Numbered from the stretch's first letter, positions 1-10,714 are shown. The stretch: DNA of 64,000 nt from Aphanomyces cochlioides (GCA_019828595.1 JAHQRK010000002.1:2852001-2916000), one strand, 5' to 3'. Numbers and translations are program-made. The notes: generated by a model not told the origin, from the sequence alone.

Positions 1-2
1 TT

Positions 3-554
3 GGCCGAAAGATAATGCTCGGGATCCTCATGGTGAATCTTGTCGTGGTATTGGCGCTCCTGAAACATTTCATCCACGACTCGAATACGTTCGATTCATT
101 CCAAGTGGCTCTGTGCTTCCTTACCTTTTCCTATGGTGGCATCTTGGGCACTCTTCCTTCCTTTTTGACCGACATGTATGGCGTATACAACTCGGGCACG
201 ATGCATGGCATCATCTTTACCGCGTGGTCGGTTTGTGCCATTGGTGGCGGATTAACCTTTCAGCACTATTTCCTCTCGATTACATCGGCATTTCCAATCG
301 AGCAATTGAAGCAAGGGATGCTCGCAGCGTACGACTTTAACGTCCACTGGCTCCTCATTGTTGCTTGCGTTGGTTGTGCATTGATTCCCTTTGTGCGTAC
401 GAATCCCGTGGACAGATTCTTTCCTGGCTACCAGTACAGTCTTTGTGGACGGCCCATCGTTCGCATCGCAAAACGAGAGACTTTAACTCGCGTCAATCTT
501 CAAGATGGCAATCACAACAGCTGCATTATCATTTATCACGAGCAGGGCCATTGA
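3..554 (+). CDS. MFS transporter, OFA-like, C-terminal part (copy 1, partial)
   Basis: This is the C-terminal third of a major facilitator superfamily transporter. Its 5' end lies outside the window, and the reading frame is open from base 3. It aligns with the last ~180 residues of the intact copies at 2988 and 9008. It shares the TYGG/PSLLTDMYGVYNSGT region, the GGGLTFQHYF motif and the cytoplasmic tail RTNPVDRFFPGYQYS. Several hydrophobic stretches match the last transmembrane helices. The relatives resemble oxalate/formate-antiporter-type carriers, so a small carboxylate is a plausible substrate, but nothing here proves it. One oddity: the other copies stop right after a K-x-DY ending, whereas here a small indel near 470-485 shifts the frame and adds about 25 unrelated residues. 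The gene may therefore be slightly damaged or may carry a modified tail. Confidence 0.85.
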   Translation, partial: GRKIMLGILMVNLVVVLALLKHFIHDSNTFDSFQVALCFLTFSYGGILGTLPSFLTDMYGVYNSGTMHGIIFTAWSVCAIGGGLTFQHYFLSITSAFPIEQLKQGMLAAYDFNVHWLLIVACVGCALIPFVRTNPVDRFFPGYQYSLCGRPIVRIAKRETLTRVNLQDGNHNSCIIIYHEQGH

Positions 555-824
555 CCAATACAATAGAAGTTTATCATGTGTATTCGCAGCGCAAGTCGAG
601 GGTAACCTTGCTTATGAATATTGTCCAATTGAAAATAACTTGTAGTATAATTGGTTGTCTTTTTCTGTGAATACAAGCATGTTGCTTTCGAGACAAGGAA
701 GGCCGTTCAAGACAACGACGTGCGTAGGATTGCCTCCTCTCATTGAGTAGATGACAACGAAATGTTCGTGGATTGTTTGCATTTGAGAAGACCAGGCTCA
801 AGACAAGAATTCATTGTCAAATCT

Positions 825-885
825 GTTGATTGAGAGACACATTAAATTCCATTTTGTGTGTCTCTTTGTGTGTCTCTCAATCAAC
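825..885. repeat. 17-bp perfect inverted repeat (hairpin)
   Basis: Bases 825-841 and 869-885 are perfect reverse complements (GTTGATTGAGAGACACA and its complement) around a 27-bp AT-rich loop. The right arm also contains a short direct repeat of TGTGTCTCT. It lies about 270 bp downstream of the copy 1 stop codon. It could be a 3'-end structure or the remnant of a small inverted-repeat transposon. No target duplication is obvious. Confidence 0.6.
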
Positions 886-970
886 CTTAACAACAGACCA
901 GTAAATCGTGAATAACTTAGTTCTATGTCATATTGGTACCTGAATAGAATTCTTTGATCTTGCCAAATGA

Positions 971-1162
971 TTATGGTGAGGATCTCATTTGCCTATCCCT
1001 GTAGAGACTCTTTATCGCACTTCTGTAGCCACTGAGGGTACCAGGTTGAATATTAGGCTTGTTGTTAACTGTCCGAATAATAAATTTAAGGAAGTCACTG
1101 TAAACAAAGGTGTTAAGATCTGTCGAGCACACAGTAGACGAGCTTGAATGTTGTAGGATCAA
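971..1162 (-). pseudogene. Possible tyrosine-recombinase (Crypton/DIRS-type) fragment
   Basis: This 63-codon minus-strand ORF contains a stretch (PGTLSGYRSAIKSLYRDR) that resembles the N-terminal core-binding domain of tyrosine recombinases. Such domains occur in Crypton and DIRS/Ngaro elements, which are common in oomycetes. The catalytic domain, with its R-H-R-Y residues, is absent, so this would be a relic. The assignment rests on one short motif and is tentative. Confidence 0.4.
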
Positions 1163-1391
1163 GTGTGGGCGACCTAAAAGGGATGCTCATTTCACAATCT
1201 GACTATTTTCCAAACGTATATCTTGCACGATTGTCCGAGCTTATCCTGCTTATCCTACTTCTGCGTGCGTCTTCCACGGTGAAGTTGTCGCTGCTGCTTG
1301 ACATTGCGAGCATATCCTTTCTATTCAGCTATTGGGCAAAAATTTTCTATTTTTATGAATTTTTATTGGATAGAACTTTCTCAAGGCAGGT

Positions 1392-1800
1392 TGCCTTGCA
1401 AATGTGTGTGTGAAATTGAACTTTGAACATTTATTTTTATTCCATAGAAACATAAAGATAAAATATTTGAAATGTTAAAATTCTCAAATACATTTATGGA
1501 ATTTGCAAGGCACCACACCTTGCTTCAGTACTGAAACATACTATATTGCCTTACTAATTCTGGAAAATGTACAATATATTGTCGTTTTGATCCAAAACTG
1601 GAAATTTGAGATGTTTTGAAAATGTTTCAATTAATTGACGCATACACTATTTATAGTTTGCTCAAACATGTTCTTTTACTATTAATAGTATTGCCTTCAA
1701 TCATGACCATTAAATAGTGTAATTTCAAACGATTTAAATGTTTAAAAACATGTTCGAAACATTCCATTTATTTTCACTTGAAATTTGTATGCGTCAATTG
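1392..1800. repeat. AT-rich block with nested inverted repeats
   Basis: Several inverted repeat pairs lie in this AT-rich stretch. GCCTTGCAAA at 1392-1401 pairs with 1502-1511. AATTGACGCATACA at about 1633-1646 pairs with about 1787-1800. CACTATTTA at 1647-1655 pairs with 1711-1719. The last two pairs are nested, as in a folded-back MITE. No coding signal is evident. It may be one or two degenerate MITEs; the ends are not certain. Confidence 0.45.
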
Positions 1801-1899
1801 TTGCGTGCGTCAAAATTTATTTCGCACGACTCCAGTTTTTTTATTAAAACCACAATATCAAATTATACAATATACAAATGTATACGAGTCACATTTGAC

Positions 1900-2787
1900 A
1901 TGGATCGACAACAAGATGCCCTTTTTAAACGTCCTTGTGCCAAAGTTGTCGTAGATTCCTTTGAAAACATGTTGACCGCCTTCTGGCCACCACACCACAC
2001 CTGCCATTTGGATAATCGATCTCGTCACTTTGATCAACTGACTGCTTAAATCGCCACCTATTTATCGACGGGGGGATTTACTGTGTTTAGGAAGTTGAAG
2101 GAACCGATGCAGACTGCTCGACCGACCGCAAACACTGAGCAGGTACGAACTTGTATACGCCTCAGCTGGATATGTCGATGGGAGACGTCTTGCTTGCTAA
2201 TGTGTACTTTTAGAGTCGAAACAGCTGCAGAAGACTGGATACATGAGGACCACCTCTTCCTTCAGCGGCGCTTTGCATCTCCTTTAGGAAAAAGTTTACA
2301 GGTTCGACGCTGTTGGGTGCTCCGAGAAAACTCCAAATGCCCACGCAAATACAGCACTTAGGCTTTATGACTTACATCTCGTTTCAGGAAGCGACTGGAA
2401 ACGACATCTTCGTCTATTAATAAAACAACAGCAGGATCAATTTGTTGCGACGTCCATTTCACACGAGGCGCGACGTTGAGACCCTGTCTTTATGCTTTTC
2501 CAACGGAGCAGGTCGTTACATCTCATGGCAACAGGGCCATCAATACTCAGCGCGAAATCAAGTCAGAGACACCAACTCTACCCGGCATTTCACATGGTCG
2601 ACAGGGCATTTTCTCTTCGAATAAATGGTGGAACAAAGAATTGGATGTGTACAAAGATGCTTAACAGACGTCGGACTCGTACAGTAATACCGCAGTGGGT
2701 TGAAATTCTTCGCAAATTGAATCTTTTCAGTCCACGGTGGATGGGATGGTCTTGGACGATGGAATAACGAATGCGGTGATCTCAACA
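1900..2787 (+). other. Coding-like but unrecognised remnants between MFS copies 1 and 2
   Basis: Short plus-strand stretches with protein-like composition occur here. They lie near 1903-2049, 2083-2361 and around 2370-2480, and an overlapping one runs to about 2770. They are in different frames, and no convincing GT-AG joins restore one protein. I recognise no family. They may be exons of a decayed gene. Confidence 0.25.
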
Positions 2788-2987
2788 GCAGAACTAGCTC
2801 ATGATATCTGCTAGTACAAGGAGGCAGGAAGCTGGTGCATTAATTTGCCAAACCTCAAATCCAGTGTTCAAGCGGACAACAGGCATATGTTTGCCACCCA
2901 CCGACCGCGCAAGTGCCTCCTTCCCGCTTTTGGGTGCACTTAGACTGCATTGTTTAGGAGATTGTAAGTTCGGTCTCATTCTTCATT

Positions 2988-4679
2988 TTGACAATGTGGT
3001 GCTTAGAACCGGACAGTCGACTGACGTCGTATTGGTCTGTGATTCCCCCTGATAAGTCCAAGGCAGAGATTGAAGCGGAGAAATGGATCTTCGTCGTGCC
3101 CTATGCTCCTGGAAAGTATTGTCTTCCGCTCTGCGCGGTCCCGTTCCAGCGTTGGATGTTGTTCCTCGCAGCCTTTATTGCTCAATTTTGCAATGGCTGC
3201 TTATATGCCTGGTCGATCCTCAACCCATATATTGACAACTTTATTCAAGACAAGACTGCTACTTCAGACCCACCCGCTGTTGAAAATGCGGTCATTACTT
3301 TCTACATTTCAGCTGGAGCCCTTGGCTTTGCTGCAGCCTTCTTCGGGCCATTCGTCGAACGTCATGGTCCCCGCCACAGTTTGATCTTGGCCTTGACTCT
3401 GCTCTTTGTGGGCCACGTCGCTTCGTTCGTATCTGTGCATTACCACCACTACGTTGGTCTGCACATTGGATACGGCATCTTTTGTGGCGCTGGCTTTGGG
3501 ATCAGCTATATCACCCCCGTTTCAGCACTGTTGAGATGGTATCCTGACCTCCGAGGCACTGCTGGTGGATTTGGCGTCTGTGGTTTTGGTCTAGGGGCTG
3601 CTCTCTGGGGCAACATGTACGAGCCTCTCATCGATGCTGTTGGTATTGACTGGTTTTTCCTGATCTTTGGCTCCATCCTCTGTTTTGTTCTCCTCCTTTC
3701 GTCGTTTGTCTTACGAACTCCCCCGCCAGATTATATGGTTGGAGGTCGCGACGTTCATGGCGTCAAAGTCTCGCTTCTTCCCAAGCAAAATTCAACCAAG
3801 AGATTAGGTGACAGCACCGGCAGCATTGAGCGTGTGAGTCCTGTCTTGGGGGACGAGCGCAAAGGCAACTATTTCACCGTCTTTGACTACCAAGAGCAAG
3901 AACTTGGCGAGGCGGAAATTCTCTACCACAACAAGATCAAGAGCCTCCGCATGCGTCAATGCGTCTTCTCGATCGAGTACATGTTGCTCTACTTGGTCTT
4001 TTTCGGCGCCGTCGCCACTGGCATCATCTTTATGTCGCGCGTCTACAGCATCGGACAAAACATCTTCCTCCAAGAAGACGATCGATCGTTGACCCGCTTG
4101 GTCATGTACTTGGCGCTTTGCAACTTTTTTGGCCGCATGCTCTGCCCGATTCTATCCGATGCTTTCATTCAGGTCGGCCAGCTCAATCCTGCGTTTGGTC
4201 GAAAGGTCTTGATCGGGTTGCTCATGGTGGTTCAAGTCGTCGCTTTGTTTTACTTGGAGTCGTTCATCCACAGCCCGAATTCCTTTGTCTCGTTTCAAGT
4301 GGTGTTGTTCTTCCTCACCTTCTCCTACGGCGGTGTCATTGGCGTCATCCCTTCCCTCTTGACAGACATGTACGGCGTGTATAACTCTGGCACGCTGCAT
4401 GGCATTATCCTCACGGCGTGGTCCATTTGCGCCATCGGTGGCGGATTAACCTTCCAGCACTATTTTATCACCATCAAGGACACCTTTCCGATCGAGCAGG
4501 GGCGACAGGGGGAAATCGCAGCCTACACTTTTAACTTCCACTGGCTGCTCGTGATTGCATGCATTGGCTGTGCTTTGGTCCCCTTCGTGCGCACAAACCC
4601 CGTCGATCGATTCTATCCCGGCTATCAATACAGTCTCAATGGTCGACCCATCGTACGATTCACCAAGAGAGACTATTAA
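2988..4679 (+). CDS. MFS transporter, OFA-like (copy 2)
   Basis: An intact, intronless 563-residue membrane transporter of the major facilitator superfamily. The order of parts is the same as in the other copies. A short cytoplasmic N-terminus (LTSYWSVIPPDK) is followed by a conserved segment (EKWIFVVPY...PFQRWMLFLAAF) leading into helix 1. Six helices follow. The helix 4-5 region carries LRGTAGGFGVCGFGLGA, a glycine-rich pattern like that of oxalate/formate antiporters. A long cytoplasmic central loop follows (about residues 240-320, containing FDYQEQELGEAEILYHNKIK), then six more helices and a short tail ending KRDY. Twelve helices in a 6+6 arrangement are inferred from hydrophobicity. The start at 2988 matches the N-termini of the paralogues; the ATG at 2994 is equally possible. 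Substrate unknown; small carboxylates are plausible from the family. Plasma-membrane location is inferred. Confidence 0.9.
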   Translation: MTMWCLEPDSRLTSYWSVIPPDKSKAEIEAEKWIFVVPYAPGKYCLPLCAVPFQRWMLFLAAFIAQFCNGCLYAWSILNPYIDNFIQDKTATSDPPAVENAVITFYISAGALGFAAAFFGPFVERHGPRHSLILALTLLFVGHVASFVSVHYHHYVGLHIGYGIFCGAGFGISYITPVSALLRWYPDLRGTAGGFGVCGFGLGAALWGNMYEPLIDAVGIDWFFLIFGSILCFVLLLSSFVLRTPPPDYMVGGRDVHGVKVSLLPKQNSTKRLGDSTGSIERVSPVLGDERKGNYFTVFDYQEQELGEAEILYHNKIKSLRMRQCVFSIEYMLLYLVFFGAVATGIIFMSRVYSIGQNIFLQEDDRSLTRLVMYLALCNFFGRMLCPILSDAFIQVGQLNPAFGRKVLIGLLMVVQVVALFYLESFIHSPNSFVSFQVVLFFLTFSYGGVIGVIPSLLTDMYGVYNSGTLHGIILTAWSICAIGGGLTFQHYFITIKDTFPIEQGRQGEIAAYTFNFHWLLVIACIGCALVPFVRTNPVDRFYPGYQYSLNGRPIVRFTKRDY

Positions 4680-5884
4680 CTCAATCAACCATGACTGAGT
4701 GGCCCATGACACCGCCCATTATTTTACCGTACGCCGGAGGTTGAGACGCTTTAACGTTTGAAATGGAGGATGTACAGTACCTACGTACCCTTGATTCGCT
4801 CACCCAGAAAACAGAAACACGCACAGCGCATGCGAGTCATGAACCCTTCATCGAAATGATCCACCGCAGCATATGCAACCGAGGACACAAAAGGCGGCAG
4901 CATGAATGAAAGCTCGTTGCAAAGAATCTCATGCGAACCATTTTCATGGCATGATATGGCATGAGGATGGAATCGCATGGCGACAGAAGAGGAAGACAAA
5001 GTTGAGCTTTCAAGAAACGCTGACGGGATTTCGCTTGACGACCGAGACGGACTCCCATCTGCACCCAGGATCCACTGGTCCAAAGGCAATAGTTACAAAT
5101 ACACCTTGTGGGTGGGTGGAATCTGGTCGCGAAAGAGGAGCTCACGTTTGCAGCTTCGTGGTAGACGAGCCGAGAAAAAGATCGCCATGATATTCTTCTC
5201 GCTGTCCGACATGTCCATCAATGTTCAAGGTAACACACGCTAGAGTCCCGTCGAAAAGACTGTACAGATCTCGATCGTTGTGATTGTGCCGTGGCGACTC
5301 TGGAGACGCACAATCATCTACAATACTGAAGGGAGTAAACACCTGCGTGATGTAATAGCGACATTCACCATGTTCGGAGCAGTGTGGGCAGCCTGGTTTG
5401 CCAGCTGAAATCTCGAAAATCACTCATTTCATGACATTTGAGGGCGACTTCCACCATCTAACGATGCGCATCCGCCGTGGATATCCTCGCTTCCCTTTGA
5501 AAATGCTCAAACCAGCGTCGTAGACGCATTTGGTTGTCCATATTAGCGTAACTCGTCCGCGTTGTCCAACCTTCCAGACAGGACAGATCCAACTCTTTCC
5601 TCGGGAATGCTCGTTGATATGTCCAACATATTACGCTGGTCAGAATACAAAGGATAAGCTTGGACGCCTTGGACTCGACGGGAACCACTAGCATGGAATT
5701 GCGGGACTACGTGCGTCCAAATCACAGGCAGAACGCGAGTCGATTTTTTCATACATTCGAAGCTCGAAGCTGCTCCATCTGCCTCGCCCATGTAAATGGA
5801 CCGTCATGACCGCCAGGCGGACAAAATACCATGCGGAGCATTAACCAGGTGGGTGTGGATTGTTTCTCCCGTCGCGTCCATTTT
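4680..5884. other. Intergenic, with unassigned ORFs on both strands
   Basis: No recognised gene. On the plus strand 4977-5243 encodes about 88 residues beginning MATEEEDKVELSRNADG. The same frame continues after a single TAG to 5407 and includes a hydrophobic stretch (VIATFTMFGAVWAAWF). On the minus strand 5142-5423 reads a cysteine-containing segment (CPHCSEHGEC). Only one of these overlapping frames can be a real product, and I cannot decide which. From 5458 to 5830 other short minus-strand frames occur, without a clear gene. Confidence 0.25.
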
Positions 5885-6456
5885 ATGCATAGGGTAAATC
5901 TCACGATCGTGCCACTCGGCACACAATTTCTCAAAATCGTGCCAATTTGTGCTCAAATCGTGCCACTGCACAGAGTAAGCCGAAACACTGGCAATCGAGC
6001 AAAGCATTTCGAAGGCTTGTATTGTCTTTTTCGTCCAAATTTACAGTTTTGATCAAAATCGACGAAATTTGTGTGATCAATCGGGCAATAGTGAATTCAA
6101 GTATAATCGGAAGGTACATGAATTAGTGTGTGTGTGTTGGTGTGTTTTGTGTGTGTTTAAACAAACTCTGGACGCTGATTGGCTGGTTCGATTTGGTGAT
6201 TGATTCAAAGTTTGATCGATTTCAGCCAAGTTCGGAAATTTTGAGTAAATCAGGCAATACCGGGGAGGAGTCTTTTTTGGGCCTCTCATTTCAATAGCCT
6301 AAAGGTACAAGAAAGAATTTGCTTTACTGTTAATCGAGGGGTAAATATAACTTCAGCATAAGCCACCCACGTCGGCAACTATTTTTGTCAAAAATTGGCA
6401 CGATTGTGAGAAATTGTGTGCCGAGTGGCACGATATTGAGATTTACCCTTTATGCA
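5885..6456. mobile_element. MITE-like element with ~63-bp inverted repeats
   Basis: Bases about 5885-5947 and 6391-6456 are reverse complements with few mismatches. The arms share GGTAAATCTCA and TCGTGCCACTCGGCACAC. The two arms enclose about 440 bp with no coding capacity. The motif ATCGTGCCA recurs just inside the left arm, as transposase-binding subterminal repeats often do. The outer ends share ATGCAT. The right arm ends about 30 bp before the start codon of the broken MFS copy 3, so the element sits in what should be its promoter. The family is unknown. Confidence 0.6.
6126..6156. repeat. GT-rich simple repeat
   Basis: A short, imperfect GTGTGT-rich run lies inside the inverted-repeat element described for 5885-6456. 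It has no other features. Confidence 0.7.
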
Positions 6457-6485
6457 TATGCATGCATTTTGTCAGTATTTTATTC

Positions 6486-8141
6486 ATGCTCTGGTGTTGC
6501 GCGCCGCGCGATCGCCTCACATCGTACTGGTCGGTCATCACGCCCGAGAAAACCCAGGCGGAAATCGAGGCCGAGAAGTGGGTCTTTGTTGTCCCGTATG
6601 GCCGTGGAAAATATTGCCTTCCCCTCTGCGCGGTGCCGTTCCAGCGATGGATGCTCTTTCTCACCGCCTTTGTCGCGCAGTTTTGCAATGGCTCGCTGTA
6701 CGCGTGGTCTATCTTGAACCCTCACATTGACAACTTTATCCAAAACAAGACCCCCGCGTCAAATCCCCCTGCAGACCAAAACGCTGTCGTGACCTTTTAT
6801 ATTGCAGCAGGGTTCCTCGGCTTTGCATCAGCCTTGTTTGGACCATATGTCGAACGGGAAGGACCTCGGGCGAGCTTGCTCTTGGGCATGACATTTTTCA
6901 TTGTTGGCCACGTGATTTCGTACTTCTCAGTGCATTTTAAGAGCTACATTGGGCTCTACATTGGCTATGGCGTCTTTTGTGGCACTGCGTTTGGCATCAG
7001 CTACATCGCCCCCGTCTCGGCGTTGCAAAAATGGTACCCTGACCTGCGTGGCACGGCGGGGGGCTTTGCTGTCTGTGGCTTTGGTCTCGGGGCTGCGATC
7101 TGGGTCAACTTTTATGAACCTCTCATCCAAGCCGTTGAAATCGATGGACTTTTCTTGGCCTTTGGTGGCATTCTCGCTCGTTCGTGCTCCGTACGCCGCC
7201 CCCTGATTTCATTGTTAGTGGTCGCGACGTCCATGGTGTGAAAGTGACAACGTCGTTGCTGCAAAAGCCCGACCGAGAGCATGGCAGCAGCACTGGTGCA
7301 AGCGACCGCGTGAGCACAGTCTTGGGCGACGACAAAGTGGTCAACTACGTCAAGGTCTTTGATTACCAAGAGCAAGAACTGGGCGAAGCGGAGATTCTCT
7401 ACCACAACAAGATCAAGAGCCTCCGCATTCGGGAGTGCGTCTTCTCGATCGACTTCGTCCTCTTGTACTTGACCTTCCTCACGTCCGTCGCGACGGGCAT
7501 TATCTTCATGTCCCGCGTCTACAGCATTGGGCAGAACGTCTACCACGAGACGAACGACCGGTCGCTGACTCACTTGGTCACTTACCTCGCGGTGTGTAAC
7601 TTTCTCGGTCGTTTGCTCTGTCCGATCATTTCAGACGGCATCATCAGGCTTGGCCAGCTCAATCCTGCCTTTGGCCGCAAGATTGTGATTGGATTTCTCC
7701 TCGTGATCCAAGTTGTCGTCTTGGTCTTACTGCCGTCTTTGATCCACGACGACAGTGCGTTTTCCACCTTCCAATTGGTTTTGTTCTTCCTCACGTTTGC
7801 CTACGGGGGCGCTTGGGCATCATTCCGTCGCTCTTGACCGACATGTATGGCGTCTACAACACAGGCACGATGCACGGAATCATCTTGACGTGCTGGTCTT
7901 TGTGTGCCGTCGCGGGGGGCTCACGTTTCAACACTTTTTCAACACCGTGCGAAAGGACTATCCACTGGAACAAGCGCGTGAAGGCTAAATCGCCGCGTAT
8001 ACGTTTAATTTCCACTGGCTGCTCATCCTTGTCTGCGTCGGGTGTGTCGTCCTCCCTTCATGCGTACAAACCCCGTCGAACGGTTCTTTCCCGGCTACCA
8101 ATGGTCGACCCATCATTCGCATTGTCAAGAACGATTATTAG
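6486..8141 (+). pseudogene. MFS transporter, OFA-like, multiply frameshifted (copy 3)
   Basis: The gene aligns with copies 2 and 4 from its start (MLWCCAPRDRLTSYWSV at 6486) to the terminal KNDY and TAG at 8139-8141. It cannot make a full protein. Visible breaks: a deletion with frameshift around 7172-7186, removing part of helix 6; a single-base loss near 7811; another in a G run near 7918; a nonsense TAA at 7986-7988 where paralogues have a glutamate codon; a base loss near 8055; and a short deletion near 8100, removing the residues between FPGYQ and GRP and changing frame. The intervening frames remain highly similar to the intact paralogues, so the decay is recent. Several independent lesions make sequencing error an unlikely sole cause. 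The promoter region holds a MITE-like insertion ending 30 bp upstream. Confidence 0.88.
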
Positions 8142-9007
8142 TTGCAGCCCAAGGCAAAGAAGCAGTGTCTTGTGGTTACGATAGAGAGCATTGAATAAAG
8201 TCTATGTATCAATAAGTGACCTCATTATTCTGTCCGTGCACAAGAGTGGATTGCTTCGTTGTCGTTTGTACGTGGCGACGACAAAAAGATTTGACCCACG
8301 GGGCAGCGGTACTGCGAGTCGGCCATACCTACTGTACAGGGAACTCGCCGTTGCTTGTAGATTGACCTCCTGAAGACTCGACCGGCGCTCATTGTCGCTT
8401 CCTCTGCGCTTGTATTTGTTGTTTTTGTTGTTATCCATTTGTCATTTGGATGCACGTCAACCGTCTGGTGTGACCTTTTCTCGCAAGAATGGCGTGAGCG
8501 ACCAAGTGTTTGCGAACGCCACTGCCATATGAGCAAGCGGCCATGCTGGGCGAGAGACTGGTTTCATCAGCACGTTGTCATTAGACAATCACAGCGCGTT
8601 GCAGTCTTCTGCCATTCCTTGTGAAGACGATTTGAAGCCATCAAAATCGACACAATCCATTGCTTCTACATGCAAGAGTAGGAAGATGATTTGTCTTCTA
8701 CAATATACCGATGGCGCCTCGCTTCTTCTTTGTCATAAGGCTGTCTGCCCCCATATGCATTCTTGGTGCATTCCACATGAGGTGAGAGAGGAAGCCAAGG
8801 TGTCTGGACTTCACATTGTCAGTACAAGTTCGTTGACCACGTGTTCGCCGCACCCAGCAGATATTTTCCGATTCTCTTCCACAGTTGTTGGTATCCTACA
8901 CCCGTCGTTGATGACCGTTCACATCCCTAGCCCCTAACCAGAAGAGTCGACATACAGCTCGCAAAATTGAATTCGCCCTCTCGCGCGTCGACACAGCCTC
9001 ATTCTCG
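8142..9007. other. Intergenic region between MFS copies 3 and 4
   Basis: No recognised gene. A plus-strand frame of about 120 codons (8575-8937) and a minus-strand frame (8225-8536) have no family resemblance that I can see. They may be chance ORFs. The promoter of copy 4 should lie here. I see no unambiguous core promoter motif. Confidence 0.3.
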
Positions 9008-10714
9008 ATGTCGTGCTTTGCGTGTTGTGATCCAGGCGTTCGAGCGTCGTCGTACTGGTCGCTCATCCCGCATGAGAAGAAGGAAGCGGAGATCCAAGCC
9101 GAGAAATGGGTTTTCGTTGTTCCGTACGGTCCTGGCAAGTATTGCCTTCCGCTCTGCACTGTACCGTTCAAGCGATGGATGCTCTTTCTCGCGGCTTTTG
9201 TCGCGCAGTTTTGCAATGGATCGCTCTACGCGTGGTCGATCGTCAACCCATATATTGACAACTACATGCAAAACAAGACTGCAGCGTCCTCTACAGCAGC
9301 GGATCAAAATGCCGTCGTCACGTTCTACGTTGCTGCTGGCTTTTTAGGCTTTGCGTCTGCTTTCTTTGGACCGTTTGTCGAGCGTCAAGGACCCCGCGCC
9401 AGTATTATTCTCGCTGTGTGCCTCTTTCTCATCGGCCATGGTCTGTCCTCAGTGTCTCTGCACCTCAAGAGCTACGCTGGTCTCTACGTGAGCTATGGCG
9501 TCTTTTGCGGCACGGCGTTTGGTATCACGTACGCGGCTCCCGTCTCGGCCTTACAGAAATGGTTTCCTGACCTCCGCGGCACGGCAGGCGGCTTCGGAGT
9601 TTGTGGATTTGGCCTTGGCGCTGCTATTTGGGGCAACATCTACAAACCTTTGATCAAGGCTGTCCACATTGACTGGTTCTTTTTGGTGTTCGGTTGCATC
9701 ATGTCGTCCATTTTGCTCATCTGCTCGTTCGTCCTTCGAACGCCGCCCCCTGGTTATATCGTTGGAGGCCGCAATGTGCACGGCGTCAAGGTGACTCCCG
9801 CTTTGCTCCAAAGCCCCAATGCCGACATCACCCATGAATTTGCCTCCACCAACCGAAATTGCGATCGCGTCAGTACCGTCCTTGAGGATCATCGGGTCGT
9901 CGATTACGTCAAAGTGTTTGATTACCAAGAGCAGGAGCTTGGTGAAGCTGAGATTTTGTACCACAACAAGATCAAAAACCTTCGCATTCGTGAATGCGCT
10001 TTCTCGATCGACTTCATCTGCCTCTACTTTGTCTTCTTGGGGTCCACTGCTACTGGTATCATCTTCATGTCCCGAGTGTACAGCATTGGCCAGAACGTGT
10101 ACAAGCAGTCGGATGATAAATCCTTGACCCGCTTGGTTATGTATCTCGCTGTGTGCAACTTCTTGGGTCGCATGCTTTGCCCCATCATCTCTGACATTTT
10201 GATTCGGGTCGGCCAACTCAATCCTGCCTTTGGCCGCAAGCTCTTGATTGCCATCCTATTGCTTGGCCAAGTCGTAGTGCTCGTCCTCTTGAGAACTCTC
10301 ATCCAAGATCAGAATGGTTTCACAGCGTTTCAAATTGTCCTGTTCTTTCTCACGTTTTCGTATGGTGGTGTCATTGGCGTTATTCCCTCTTTGCTCACCG
10401 ACATGTATGGAATTTACAACACGGGCACTATGCATGGCATCATTCTCACAGCGTGGTCGATCTGCGCCGTCGGTGGTGGCTTGACGTTCCAGCATTTCTT
10501 TCTCACAATCAAAGGGCACCCTCCCATCGACGGTCTTCGCCAGGCTGAAATCGAAGCCTACATGTTCAACTTTCAATGGCTTTTGGGCCTTGTTATTCTT
10601 GGGTGCGCTCTGCTTCCTCTGGTCCGAACCAACCCAGTGGATCGTTTCTTCCCGGGCTACCAGTACAGCTTGTTTGGTCGCCCCATCATCCGAATCGTCA
10701 AGAACGACTATTAG
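9008..10714 (+). CDS. MFS transporter, OFA-like (copy 4)
   Basis: An intact intronless 568-residue transporter, paralogous to copy 2. It shows the same plan. The N-terminal YWSLIPHEKKEAE segment is followed by EKWVFVVPYGPGKYCLPLC at residues about 35-55 and the first six helices. Between helices 4 and 5 lies LRGTAGGFGVCGFGLGAAIWG. The central cytoplasmic loop carries FDYQEQELGEAEILYHNKIK. The second six helices contain NPAFGRK, PSLLTDMYGIYNTGTMHG and GGGLTFQHFF, and the tail ends RIVKNDY. The start ATG follows the same spacing to the YWS motif as in the paralogues. Helix count and membrane location come from family knowledge; the substrate is not determinable here. Its nearest neighbour, copy 3, is broken, so this copy may carry the shared function. 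Confidence 0.9.
   Translation: MSCFACCDPGVRASSYWSLIPHEKKEAEIQAEKWVFVVPYGPGKYCLPLCTVPFKRWMLFLAAFVAQFCNGSLYAWSIVNPYIDNYMQNKTAASSTAADQNAVVTFYVAAGFLGFASAFFGPFVERQGPRASIILAVCLFLIGHGLSSVSLHLKSYAGLYVSYGVFCGTAFGITYAAPVSALQKWFPDLRGTAGGFGVCGFGLGAAIWGNIYKPLIKAVHIDWFFLVFGCIMSSILLICSFVLRTPPPGYIVGGRNVHGVKVTPALLQSPNADITHEFASTNRNCDRVSTVLEDHRVVDYVKVFDYQEQELGEAEILYHNKIKNLRIRECAFSIDFICLYFVFLGSTATGIIFMSRVYSIGQNVYKQSDDKSLTRLVMYLAVCNFLGRMLCPIISDILIRVGQLNPAFGRKLLIAILLLGQVVVLVLLRTLIQDQNGFTAFQIVLFFLTFSYGGVIGVIPSLLTDMYGIYNTGTMHGIILTAWSICAVGGGLTFQHFFLTIKGHPPIDGLRQAEIEAYMFNFQWLLGLVILGCALLPLVRTNPVDRFFPGYQYSLFGRPIIRIVKNDY

Noticed and set aside
3..10714. An operon-like or co-transcribed MFS cluster
   Set aside because: Spacings are 0.9-2.4 kb and the organism appears eukaryotic. 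The arrangement is a tandem duplication, not an operon.
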